From: Paracamarosporium sp. OC-R06-R3
Taxonomy: Eukaryota; Ascomycota; Dothideomycetes; Pleosporales; Didymosphaeriaceae
Length of the DNA: 64,000 bases
Assembly (NCBI GenBank): GCA_019828545.1
Contig: JACVRA010000014.1
Location: 1-64,000 of the forward strand
Direction of reading: 5' to 3'
Part shown: piece by piece, positions 1 to 11,800 of the stretch
Layout of the letters: each line of letters opens with the position of its first letter
How positions within the stretch are numbered: position 1 is the first letter of the stretch
Notes under the pieces: model-generated
What the model saw: the letters and a program-made list of their open reading frames with translations, nothing else
The model's database searches: none
What the model was told of the DNA's origin: nothing
Translations under genes and position numbers: made by a program

Positions 1-3000
1 AAGATTTACGCGGATTTTCGGCCATAACAGATCAGGATACCTTGGAAAGAGATGTAGAGCTCCAGGACAAACGGCTGAAAGCTCAAGTTAAGCATGACAT
101 GGATGTTGCAGCTATCGACATGCAAATACGGAAGATTAGGGAGGAGATTGAGGACAAAAAGACGGCCCTGGAAAGGACAAATGCGTTAGAACAGAAAAAG
201 AACGATTTAGAGGCTGCTCGGCATTTGGCAACACAGTCTTCACAACAAGCTTCTCAGAAGACCTCGTCAACCACACCATCTGCACCGATTCCAACAACTT
301 CCCAATCCACACCACCTACCTCTATTCCAAAGGCATCCAAGCAGCATCCAGCTAAGAGAAACCATGACAAGGTTCCTAAAAGGATAGAAGAAGAAGACCA
401 TAAAATCCAGGCTCCTCCAAAACTAGCTGCACTCAAGGAAAGCCCCTCGGAGATCGAATGGCAGAGACAAAAGAGAGTTGAGGGGGCGTCAAATGATGCG
501 ATGGAAGATCTCATAGCACTCACTGGACTAGAGACTGTCAAGGAGAAATTTCTCGACATCAAATCCAAGATCGAGACTGTTCAGAGGCAGGGGATTGATA
601 TGAAGAAGGAGAGAATGGGGATGGTAATGCTTGGTAACCCAGGCACAGGTACGCCCTTCGAGAATCCTTTATTGTCCCACTGACGTGTTGCAGGCAAAAC
701 AACGGTGGCTCGAATCTACGCACGATTCCTAGCCTCCATTGGAGCTTTACCCGGAAATGAATTTGTCGAGATCACAGGCTCCGCGCTAGCCAACGAGGGC
801 GTTCCTGGTGCAAAGAAGATGACTGAGAGTCTCGTAAAAGCGGGCGGTGGTGTCTTCTTTATTGACGAAGCCTATCAACTTGCGTCTGGGAGTAGCATTG
901 GGGGAAAGAATGTCTTAGATTTCATACTAGCTGAGATCTAGGAACGTAGAGGGACTATTTCCTTCATTCTTGCTGGCTATGCAAAGGAGATGGAGAAGTT
1001 CTTTGAGCACAACCCTGGCTTCGATAGTCGCATGCCTCACACTCTGAAATTTGACGACTACTCTGATCAAGAGCTATTGATCATGCTAGACGCCATGATT
1101 GGGAGAAAGTACGGCGGCAGAGCCAGCCTCGAGGACGGCGGACATGGCCTATACGCGAGGGTCCTCATCAAACGTCTCGGACGAAGGCGAGGAACAGAAG
1201 GATACGGAAATGCTCGCGCTTTGGAAAACTCATGGGCGCAGTTCACGGAGCGCCAAGCGTCCCGCTTGAGAAAGGAGCGAGTTACGGGAGATTCTCCGGA
1301 TGACTTGTTGTTCAAAAAGGAGGATCTGATAGGACCAGAGCCAACTGGTGCAATAAAAGAAAGTGAGGCGTGGAAGGAACTACAGTCTTTAATAGGGCTG
1401 AAAAAAGTCAAGGATTCTGTGAACACCCTTGTTGATGCCACACAACGTAATTATCAAAGAGAACTGAAAGAACTAGATCCACTCAGCTTTACACTTCATC
1501 GAGTCTTTCCTGGAGGCCCTGGTACTGGCAAAACAACGGTTGCCAAACTGTATGGCTCAATTCTAGCTGATATGGGCCTCTTATCCAAACGAGAAGGTAG
1601 CTGGCTCTACGAGCCCACATCACATTTCTCTGCTGATGACTGAACATAGTAATTGTCAAGAACCCTTCTGATTTTATAGGCTCTGTAGTAGGAGGTTCAG
1701 AAGAGAACACAAAAAAAAATCCCGAAATCTGCGGCAGGAAAAGTATTGATGATCGATGAGGCGTACGGCCTTCATGCCGGCGGGGGTGTTGGCGGTGGTA
1801 ACAAAGATCCTTTCAAGACGGCCGTTATTGATACCATCGTGGCCGAGGTACAGAACACCCCAGGTGAAGATCTGTGTGTTTTGCTGCTGGGGTACAAAGA
1901 AGAGATGGAAGAGATGATGAATCATTCCAATCCCGGCCTGGCGAGACGTTTTCGGCTCAGTGATGCCTTTTACTTCGATGAATTTGGCGATGCCGACCTC
2001 ATGCGAATTCTTGACCTCAAGCTCGGAAAGCAGGGATTGAATGCAACGGACGAAGCCAAGAAAACCGCTCTAGAGGTTCTATCACGACTGCGTGACCGAC
2101 CCAATTTCGGAAATGCAGGTGCAGTAGAAAATTTGATATCTCTTGCGAAAGAACAAGAGCAGAAGCGAACATCTGCGGGTAGGTTAGACGACTTTGATCC
2201 AGAAATCACCTTCCTCCCTCAAGACTTTGACGAAGAGTATGATCGCTCCAGTGGTACTGCGTTCAACTGCAGGAATTTGTTTGCCGATATCGTTGGGTGC
2301 GAGAAGCTCATAGATCAACTTGAGAAATATCAGCAAATCGCCAAAAACATGAAGGCGCATGGGAAAGATCCTCGGACACAGATCCCGTTCAATTTTCTTT
2401 TCAAAGGCCCTCCAGGTCAGAGAATAGTCCCCCGATCTATACGGATGAGTTTTGCTAATTTGATTACGAATAGGAACTGGAAAAACGACGGTGGCACGAA
2501 AGATAAGCACACTGTACTACAACATGGGCATCTTGGGCTCGAACGACTTCGTCGAATGCTCCGCATCTGACCTCATTGGTCAATATGTTGGACAAACTGG
2601 GCCAAAGACACAGCAGAAGCTGACCGAGGCTCTAGGCCGAGTTCTTTTCATCGATGAAGCATACCGCTTTTGCGACGGCGCATTTGGTAAAGAGGCTGTG
2701 AATGAACTTGTTGACTGTCTCACAAAACCGAAATTTATGGACAAGATAGTTGTTATCCTCGTGGGCTATACCCATCAAATCGACGAGCTGTTACGAATTA
2801 ATCCTGGCCTCTCTAGCCGCTTCCCGGAAGAGGTCGTCTTTGAAAACATGGCCCCCGAGAAGTGTCTCGAACTCTTGAATCGGGAGATCAGGAAACAGGA
2901 TATTGATATTTTGCCACCGATGAACCGTATGTCGTCGGCTGAACGTCAACAGATGGTTGACATGATAACGGAGGTTTCCAGACTTCAGTCATGGGGAAAC

Positions 3001-3795
3001 GGCCGGGACGTGAAAAACATTGCGAAATCCATCTGCTCTAGCGCATTTGCTGGCGACACGTCCTCGGTAATGACAGTTGGCATCCAAGATATGCTATATC
3101 ATCTGAGCAAGTTTCTCAAGTCGTAGAAGTCTAGGAACGAAGTCAGAAAGGACTCTCTGAACCCGGAGCATTATTCCAACTCTAATACACTACCTACGCT
3201 GACAAAAGGTCCACCAAATGCCCTTGTCGAGAAAACGGCGACGGCATTGAACACAAGAACGGCACAATCGACTCCCACGCGCGAAGACGAGCCGCGAGAT
3301 GAACAAAATCCCGAACAGCCTGCGCGGTCCCCTCCACAGCGTGATCCTGGCGTGTCTGATGAGATATGGCAGCAGCTACAAAGAAATATTGCAGAAGAAA
3401 AGGCCATAAAAGAGGCCGAACAAGCATTCCTCGCAATCCAAGAACGCGAATACCAAACCCGAAAAGCAGCCGAAGAAGCCATAGCCGCTGAACGCCGACG
3501 ATTAGAAGAAGAGAAACGCCTCGCGGATGAAAAGCGCCGCAAAGAGATTGAAGCACAGCCGCGAGAAGAGCAAAAGCGGATGGAGGCAGCGTTGAAGGCG
3601 AAGAGGGAGGCGCAAGAAAGATTGAGAAGGGAGAAAGAGGAGGCAGAGAAGAAGAAGCGTGAGGAGGTGGCCCTTCAGAAGAAGATTAAGGATATGGGGG
3701 TTTGTCCAATGAATTATAGATGGATTAAGGAGGGAGGAGGGTATCGGTGTGCTGGGGGCACACACTTTCTTGATAATGCTCAGCTTCGAATTTGA
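1..3795 (+). pseudogene. Triple AAA+ ATPase (CbbX/SpoVK type), 5' partial, disrupted
   Basis: The open frame runs in from the left edge. It begins with a charged coiled coil, followed by three AAA+ modules. Each module has an intact Walker A (GNPGTGKTT at 640-702, GGPGTGKTT near 1514, GPPGTGKTT across the intron at 2416-2473) and Walker B (FIDEAY, MIDEAY, FIDEAY). A long Glu/Lys/Arg coiled coil and a Cys/His tail end at 3795. Introns fit at 649-693, 1597-1649 and 2416-2473. The frame is broken three times: TAG at 939-941 inside module 1, one extra A in the A9 run at 1711-1719 just before the module 2 Walker B, and TAG at 3124-3126 between module 3 and the C-terminal coiled coil. Coding similarity continues in frame across both stops. 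Known fungal relatives are multi-AAA proteins, often fused to helicase or NF-X1 parts; those would lie outside the window. I infer a recent pseudogene, but sequencing errors could explain some breaks. Confidence 0.8.
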
Positions 3796-5024
3796 GGATT
3801 GGTTAGGTGAACTTCCTCTAGTAATACGGTTCGAACCGATATACTTTAGAAATAACGAATAATTGAAGAGTGAGGTCTTTGAAAATCAGAAAAGATGGTC
3901 AAACCTCGCGTTTAAGATGAAGGCAATGTCTCGTAGTTGCGCATGTACTTCAGACGCAAAGATGTTTTCATGTGCTACATTTGAAACAGCGGAGTGATGT
4001 CAACCTACCGTAGATCTTGCTCCGCAGAACCGGCATCATATTTGCAGGTCTTTCAGTCGTCATCGTGCATAGGGCTTGTACATACGGTAGCCAGAACACC
4101 TCGTTTTCTTTTCACCTTTTGAGCAGGGCTAAGAAAGGTGAGCGAAAGGGTGTGTCTATCTGTTTTGGCGACGGTTTCGTGTTGTATTCATCTTAGATAT
4201 TCTATGGATTTTGCTGGACTACTAATGGGGCTAAGTCTATCCATGATCTGCTTTGAAGAAAGACTAAGACTCAAGTGCGAATCGTGAAGCCGTGATACAG
4301 ATAGAATGAGACCTAATCCATTCTTCCCTGATGTCCTTCTCTGTGTCTGTTGAGACGATTGTCTGGATGAAGTTCCCAGCTACATACAGTGTAGATAAAA
4401 TTTTGAATTTGGGGTCTAAGCAGTATCGCTTTAACGAGCATACCGAAAGACTTCCGGAAGTAGAGTCCGTAGCGGATCATACACTCTGGTGCGTAGACTC
4501 CTCTAAATGTGACTGGCGATTACTCAAAAGATCTGCGGGGGGAGTGTGTACAAGCTAGCGTCTACTATAGTTAGTTTCAACTGTTGTATCGAGTTTAATC
4601 TGATGTTAGATTTCTGTTCGTATGTGGGTATGTGGGTGGAGGGTCTCATTCTAACATGACTGTTAACATTGTGTTTCTCTTTCTAGGTGCATCAACTCGA
4701 AATCCCAACAGCACAAAAGAAGAGTACGTCGCGAAACAGAGAATCAGATTTAGTCCTTGCTGGTGCTTGTATTTGCCACCAGTTGTTGTACAATGAACGG
4801 TTCAAGCATACATACATATCATCGCTATTGTTTTAGAAAAAAGTAAATCACCAGACAGAATATCTGAGCTACTTATTCTTTTGCAATTGAAGTGTTTTCA
4901 ATGGTGCCGTTCCCCGCAAAAAAAAAAAAAAAAACAGCGCAGCAGCGTGGGGTACCGCTCCCGTTCCATATCTCTCCTATACAACAACAAGCCCAGGAGC
5001 CTAATAACCCAAAAAGAAACTCGC
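3796..5024. other. Intergenic, no gene seen
   Basis: AT-rich spacer between the AAA gene and the tRNA. Short frames such as 4331-4558 show no domain, signal peptide or splice-supported extension. A 16-nt poly-A run lies near 4919. Confidence 0.6.
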
Positions 5025-5139
5025 TGTCGCTTCTGTGGATCGAACACAGTACCTCCAGATGGCATTCGAGTGAAACCGAAGTTTGCCGCTGTGAGCGGAT
5101 TGCTTCAGTCTGGCGCTCTCCCAAGTGAGCTAAAGCGAC
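5025..5139 (-). tRNA. tRNA-Phe(GAA) with a 42-nt intron
   Basis: Read on the minus strand, the cloverleaf is complete. The acceptor stem GTCGCTT pairs with AAGCGAC. The D stem is GCTC/GAGC, the anticodon stem CCAGA/TCTGG with loop CTGAAGA (anticodon GAA), and the T stem CTGTG/CACAG around TTCGATC. The discriminator base is A. The intron occupies 5061-5102, between nucleotides 37 and 38, the canonical position in eukaryotic nuclear tRNA genes. The mature molecule would be 73 nt before CCA addition. All stems pair without mismatch, so I expect a functional gene. Confidence 0.95.
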
Positions 5140-6173
5140 TTGCTTTGATTTGTTGATGGAAATGATTTTTGCAAACCAATATATCATTGTAACAATATTC
5201 AAGTCAAGAGAAAGATCTGCTCAGTGCTACTGGAGAGTAAGCGAAATTCTCCGAGTGGTCCGGCTTGGTCGGTAGTTAGTTGGCGAGCCAGGGGTGACAT
5301 TGACGCTACGCGGAGCCACTAGTGGGACGAAACATCTACAAGACTAAGGGAAACGTTGGTCTATTAACTGACATGTCGATATGGTCGTGGTATGGCAGTA
5401 GTCTGTTACTCATTTTTGTGTTCTTGAAGTGACTGGATTTTATAACACGTATAAAGCGAGACAGCTAGATATCTCTGCAATGAAATGCTAGCATATCATG
5501 TTCCTAGTATAATTCATACATCTAATTCTACTATGTAGGAAGAAGCAGCGTTAGATCATGATTATCATAGATGTCAGGACATTCCTAGGGTTACTAAGCA
5601 CCGCACAAAATCATGGAAGCGCATATCCAGTGATGTATTATCTCCATTGATATCTCTCCATTTCATCATGTTTCTTACTGGCTAGATCTTGCACGGTGAC
5701 AGCATGGAGCGTAGCTCAAAGGAGATCATTTGAAACCCTAGAAGCTCCGATGATGATTCAATTGAAGAACTCATGCAAGAGTGTCAAGTTCTGATCTTGG
5801 AAACCATGGGGAAGCAAATTGTTTTGATGGATCAATTCAATCGCTTTGGGAGAGCGCCAGGCCGAGGCAATCCGCCTCAGTGGCGAACTTCGGGCCTCAA
5901 TTAAGACATCTATATGTATAAGTCTGCCACAGCGGCATCTGATTTATAAATTGTTTTGATAGTTCGTGATGTTCATGATGATCGGGGTGGGTGAAAAGCG
6001 GCGGGCGCCAAGACTGGTGTTTGCGCTAACCCGCTTTCCGCAGCGCGCGCTACGACACCAAAACACGCCCATCAACATACCGCATACGCAACTGCAGCCG
6101 CCAAATGAACGACGACCCACGCGTCAGCTCTCGAAACTTCGACTTGTCATAGGAGGACCTAGTTGATATCTAT
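5140..6173. other. Intergenic with a tRNA-like relic
   Basis: AT-rich spacer upstream of the CENP-C gene. Apart from the tRNA-Phe-like fragment at 5841-5900 I see no gene. The last 200 bases are GC-richer and probably hold the promoter of the downstream gene. Confidence 0.5.
5841..5900 (+). repeat. Degenerate partial copy of the tRNA-Phe gene
   Basis: On the plus strand, opposite to the intact tRNA 0.7 kb away, this stretch resembles the 5' half of the tRNA-Phe gene. TCGCTT is followed by TGGGAGAGCGCCAG, then by intron-like sequence (CAATCCGC, AACTTCGG). The D arm is partly deleted and the anticodon region is mutated, so it cannot be a working tRNA. Because intron sequence is included, the copy came from DNA or unspliced precursor, not from mature tRNA. 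Confidence 0.7.
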
Positions 6174-8831
6174 ATGGCGCCCGCGAAAAAGCGCGAAACG
6201 CGCGAGAATCAGTTCTACGATGTCGGCGTGCAAGGAAGGTAGGAGATGAAAGCGCAGCCAATTTGACGCGTTGCATTTGCTGACAACTATAGGAAAACGG
6301 GCATTACGCTCGAAGACAGAGGTGTGCGCGATGAGCATGGCCTAGAACCCATATCCGGTATCTTCTCTTCGCCTGAGAAGTCCCCTCCAAAACGCGCATC
6401 GAATCGATCCGGTGACACACTTACGGAATCTGAATCAATGGACCTCACAAGTACGTATAATAGGAAGTTACATGCGCTGCTGCACTGTGTTTGGGGTTTA
6501 TATGATAAACTGACCACGAATGCAGGTCCCATTGCTCAGCCAGCCGCATCTGCAGCCAAACTACTCCGCAGCGCCAGGACTCATCTACCACCGCCCAAAG
6601 CGCGCTCCCCTATGAAGACCACCTTGGGTTCTTCCCCTCGTCGCCAATCGTCTATGGGACCTCGAGCGCAAGCAAACCCACCTTCTAGCCCCTCTCGCGC
6701 TGCCTCGCACCCTGTCGTGAGTCGACGTCTTGATTTTGAGCAGGATGAATCCAGTCTGCAGGAGACGCCAGCCTTGAGTGGATCTGGTCAAAGACGCGGA
6801 CAACGTCGGAGTATATACAGCATCGAGCCATCACCCAGCCGGATCACCAACAGCGCAATGACGGAGGAGACAATACAGGAAGAGATCATTACCGCTGAAG
6901 ATTCAGCCATGTTCAATGGTGTTGAAGAAGAAAGTGGGCTTCAAGATATAGGAAACGACACAGTCTTAGACGCCGAGGTAGAGGAGGCTACGCAAGCAGA
7001 TGTAGATGACGATGTGGATGCGACTGTGGATGCAGTAGTCGAGGTATCAGAGGATGTGGAAGAGTCAGAAGTTGTGCCTGAGCCTGTCAAGGAACCTTCG
7101 AAAAGAGGACGGAAGCGAAAATCTAATGCTGTCGAGACCGTGCAAGTCGAAGAAGCTCCCGCTGCCGAGCCTCGAAAACGAGGACGGAAACCACTCGAGA
7201 AAAAGGACAAGAATGCGGCCACCGCGCCTGCTGCACCGTCCCGTCGATCCAAGCGCGTCTCTGACATCACTGACCAAGAGCCAAGCATGCTTCATGACGC
7301 CTCTGCTGGAGCTGCAGAGGATGTAGAAACTCCTCCTGTACCCGCCAGGCCGCGGGGACGACCACCGAAAGCGGCAGCAAAGCCAGAGATGCCTCCACCT
7401 GCAAAGAAACAGAAACGTCCAGTGAAAGAGCCAGTGAAAGAGCCAGAGAAAGAGAATGCACAACCGGTTTCCAAGAAGCCAAAGGCCGCCCCAAAACCAA
7501 AGAAAAAGGCTGATTCAAAGAGCAACGAGGCACAGTCAGAGCAGGAGTTGCTGGAAAGTGGGAAATTCGTCGATGTTTACGGCAAACCCATCTCAAGAGC
7601 CGACCTGGACCAGATGTCCACAACAACAACGGGCACAAGATTCGGCCGCGGTCGACATCTGTCTGTTTTCCGTGAATTAGAGCCAGACTCTGCGGCGACT
7701 GTGGGACGCACTGGTAGACATCGTGTGAAACCAATCAACTTTTGGGCAAACGAAGTGGTCTCCTATGATCCAACGGGAAATATGCAAGCAATTGTGAACA
7801 GAGTTTTCCAAGAGCCCCCCAAGCGCCAAAGGAAGTCAGTACAATCAAAGGGTCAGAAGAAATCGCTCTCTGCAATCGAAGAAGAGGAAGATGATGAAGT
7901 AGAAGAGCAGCCTTGGGAAGAAGAGGAGGATGGATTCGTGGGTCCCTACAGAGGCTACGATGCAGCGAACAAGATCTCCACCGACAGACTTATCAATACT
8001 AGTGAGTTGTGTTCTGATTCTCTACGAAATGGGTTTACTGATGATTGTAGCGATTGCCTGGTCCGACAAAGGCATCAAACCAAAAGAGATTGCCGATGGG
8101 TCATTCAAATTTATCAAATTAGCCTCAGGCCACGTAAACGACGACGACAAAGGCAAAACCTTCTTGAGCTGGGGATTCCTCGAGCTCGATGAAAACCAGA
8201 TGAAGCGCGCAAAGAATAGCTCGTCTATGCATATGGTGTTCCATATCCAGAGCGGCGCAGTAGAGATCAGGGTCCATGAAAACATACTCACTGTACGCCA
8301 GGGTGGCGTGTTCCAAGTTCCTCGTGGTAAGTATACCCCCCTCACTTTCAGATCTTGTCACGCACATCGCATCCTACCTTTCAATCACCTTACTTGATGT
8401 ACGACAGTAGTGACTTTATGCTTAACCCCCGAGTTTTGTCCAACGACACTTACGAGGTTTTGCGTACATCACTCTGCTACATCGCGCAACGTTGCACACT
8501 CGCTTGGGCAAGCGAGCGTCGTGTGGCTGGTGCATGAACGGTGCGCCGCAGCGTTTCTCGCATGCTGTGTAACATGCTGCCCTGCTTGGGAGCGACCGTT
8601 TTGCGTCGTTCGCGCAGGACGCACATACCAATCCCCCACCCACCCATGCTTACTTTTCCCGAATTCGTACCACGTCATCGCCTCCATTACCCTTTCTACG
8701 CTCTCCGCAATTGTTCCCTGCTTACTAACATTTTCGCAGGCAATATGTACAGCATTAAGAACGTCGGCACAAAGACGAGCCGCATTTTCTACGCCCAAGG
8801 GTGCGAGATGCGAGTCCACGCTGAAGATTGA
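6174..8831 (+). CDS. MIF2: Kinetochore protein Mif2 / CENP-C
   Basis: CENP-C links centromeric CENP-A nucleosomes to the outer kinetochore. Five exons (6174-6238, 6293-6450, 6526-8001, 8051-8326, 8740-8831) give 688 codons. The N-terminus carries a conserved Mif2-type segment, then an acidic stretch and basic AT-hook-like motifs (for example PRGRPPK near residue 350). The CENP-C motif is at about residues 468-485, with the core RHRVKPINFW that binds the nucleosome. The C-terminal 120 residues form the cupin dimerisation domain (about 566-685). The start was chosen at the first ATG, whose exon splices in frame to the conserved N-terminal block. The last intron (8327-8739, 413 nt) is unusually long for this genome but has good splice ends, and the cupin fold continues across it. 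Nothing looks broken. Confidence 0.9.
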
Positions 8832-11800
8832 GCTTTCTCTTCTTTTTTTTCTTCACCGGTGGTCCTGACTCGCTAGGCGCATGTCTTTCGGATAAGCAGC
8901 GGTGAGGAACATCCTTTGGGCGGTGACTTCGGCTTTTCTTCATGGATATCAAAAGTCATGATGTGCGTCTAGGATTATTAGGGTATGAGTTCCAGGGTCA
9001 TGGGTTCCTGTTAGCGCAATGTTCATGTTTGTTGGTTCTTGTCGGTTCGCGTGAATTAGCGTCGCGTACATCCGGTGAAGGTGGATGCCGTTCAGTTCAC
9101 GCTATTTCATGCTGTGGAATTTGGTAGTCGGCAGTTTTCGTGGCTGCATAACGATCTTATGATGGTAGGCGTTCGCGCGGTTCTATGCGAACAGGATCGA
9201 TCATGCGGATTCTGCGGGAGAACGATCGCTTGTTTCCCAAAGAACATGTTTACTTGAATGAAATAAACAGCCTTAACCCATGTGTCTGCTGCAACGTTTC
9301 CATGTCGTTCACGATATCCCAATGACTTTCATCTGTCCTCGTCATAGCCGGTTGTTCCAAACTTGCACACTCCACACCGACTTTCAGCGTTCTTCACCGC
9401 CACATCGAATCCATCATCTCCACCCAATCTGATCTTTGAAAAGTCCCGTTCCTGACCGTCGATCGTCTGGGCTGCGCCTTGCACCAGGTGGACTATCAAT
9501 GGGCCGGAGTAGCGAGGCGGTCGTGCAGGGTTGATGTCACCAGACAGACGTCGTGTCCCCGGCTACAGCATCGCATCTCGATGGCGTACTGTGCCACGAT
9601 TGACGACGACATGGCTAAGCGGGTGGCATGTTGAGGCTGACACGGCCGCGGACAGACGAAGTGGCAGGATGAGCGGTGTCGTTGGGTAGACATGTCCGAG
9701 GCAGTGGACGGACAGCGACGAGGCATGCATGTCTCAGATGAGGTGTGGGAACGAGCGCAGACGCGTAATGTCAATGCCATGTCAAGGCGAGAGTGACATG
9801 TCGTGTCCTCGTTGACACCTGTGCCGCATGACGGATGCTGTGCGATGCTGACAGGTACGCTTTCTCGTGTGCGACGGGATCGCGAGAACTCGCCGCCTCG
9901 GACACTTCGTGACTGGTGCGGCTGGCGCTGTCGAGCGTGGTTACACGGCGTCTGGGGAAGCGGGAGCACTACCTCAGCTTGTGTCCGAGTGAGCGTCGAG
10001 GTTCGGGCCGCATGAGCTGAACGGTGTAGATGTGGCGCTGCAAAAGACCCGATCCTGGGTACGTGGTAGCTGGTGGATAGTGTGAATCTTGCAAGGTTTC
10101 CGTTTGGGTTGGATCTTGGGCATAGCTGCTTGACACTGCCCTGAAGGTGGCGTAAGGGTGTTTGCACGCAGGGTGTCGAGCGGTGTGGATGTGTTGTTGT
10201 CACTCGTATCCGGTGAGAAGGTACGTTAATGGGTTGATTAGGGCGTTTACGAATGGTGTTCGTGTTTTGAAAAGTAAGGCTGGGGAAAGGTTAGTCTTGT
10301 GCGACAATACTATGGCTACTTTGGGCTGTGATAATCGGTGAGGTGGCACTGAGCTATACGTGAGGCTGCAGGCTCGACCGAACTTTATACGAAGCAGCAG
10401 GCTTTTGAGTGCCTGAAAGTATCTCATGTACCGAATACTGATGTTGAGATCCATGCGTCATGCCACTGAAGATGCTGGTTTACACGGTATGAGTTTCTGA
10501 CGAACTTGGCGGCAAACACGAGACTCTTCAGATGGTAAGCTGACGATACTTTGCAAGCCATCATTTTCGACTCGAGTTTTAACAATTTGCAACCTACGAG
10601 TTGTATGGTATATGGTGTCTCAGTCTACAAAGAGTTAGTCTCGTAGTTTTGAAGCCGAGAAGAATGGGATGCAAACAGTGGAGGATGAGTAGATACATCC
10701 TCCATACTCCCTATTCTGAAGATAACAGTTCAAGGTTGCAATATACAGGCTCGCAATTTTCATCGTCGACAAAGCCAAAAGCGAGCCTGAATAAACGATT
10801 ATTGCAACACGCACAACAAGCATGCTGGATTCCATAAACAAATTACCTGGGAAGACTTGACATGCCCTCCAAAAGCCTGGTTGATGCCACCATCCCTTTT
10901 TTCAAATCCTGAATTTTCGGTGTGGAAATTCTTTTGCAACTGCAGCGTGTAGCTCACCGTGCTAGGAATCCTGCGAACTCTCGTAAACCTTACTCCAACA
11001 ACGGCCATCCAAACTTTCTGTGATATCTCTTCAACGCAACCGCCGAATATCGCCCTGCCAAAGAATCAACCCCCGACGCACCACTTCCCATCTCTTCGAG
11101 AACGAGCCCCCACAACGCTGGCGGCCTCACACAGCACGACACAGCCCGCACCGTCCAATTCGACCCACCACCACCATCCTCTTCTTCCAAATTACCATCT
11201 CCCACAACAAACGCCAACCCCTTTTCCGTCCCCACCCACAACCCCCCTCTCGCCAACCCAACCACCCCTACGTCAACCCTCCCCGATCGCCCTACATTCT
11301 CCGCCTCCACATCGCGTCCCGTGCGAACCCATCCTTCACCGCAGGCAAGCGCCAAACGAGACGCGCGCACGAGTCAGCCCGCCGCTAACCAAGGCTCCGC
11401 GCGAGCTCCGCGCCTGCGCCGCCGACATTCCTACCCACTAGGCTGGATGGATAATTTCCGAGACGGTGATGGACGCGGCGCGAGATTAGGTGCGGATCTG
11501 GTTCCGTGTTGCGGTGTTTGTTTGTTTGGGGTCTTTTTTTAGATTGGGCGTCATGGGAGATTGGTTAGGGGAGGTTTTGGATGGGTGGGTGGGTAGGTGG
11601 TTCGTGGTTGATTGGGATGTGTGTCCTCGGGAGACTTGGTTGGGTAATGGATGGCTTCTTCTTGCTTCTTGCTACGTAGTCTACGCTGGGTCAATGGGGG
11701 GTGATGGAGGTGGATACGTCGTGCTTGCGCAGGGCGAAACGGTCACACAGGTCGACGGCCTCCCTTAGCCCGGATGCCATGTGCGTCGGTACGAAGCATA

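Noticed and set aside
9496..10203. 235-codon frame on the minus strand
   Set aside because: Composition (His/Arg/Ser/Thr/Cys scattered) and lack of any motif fit a chance frame.
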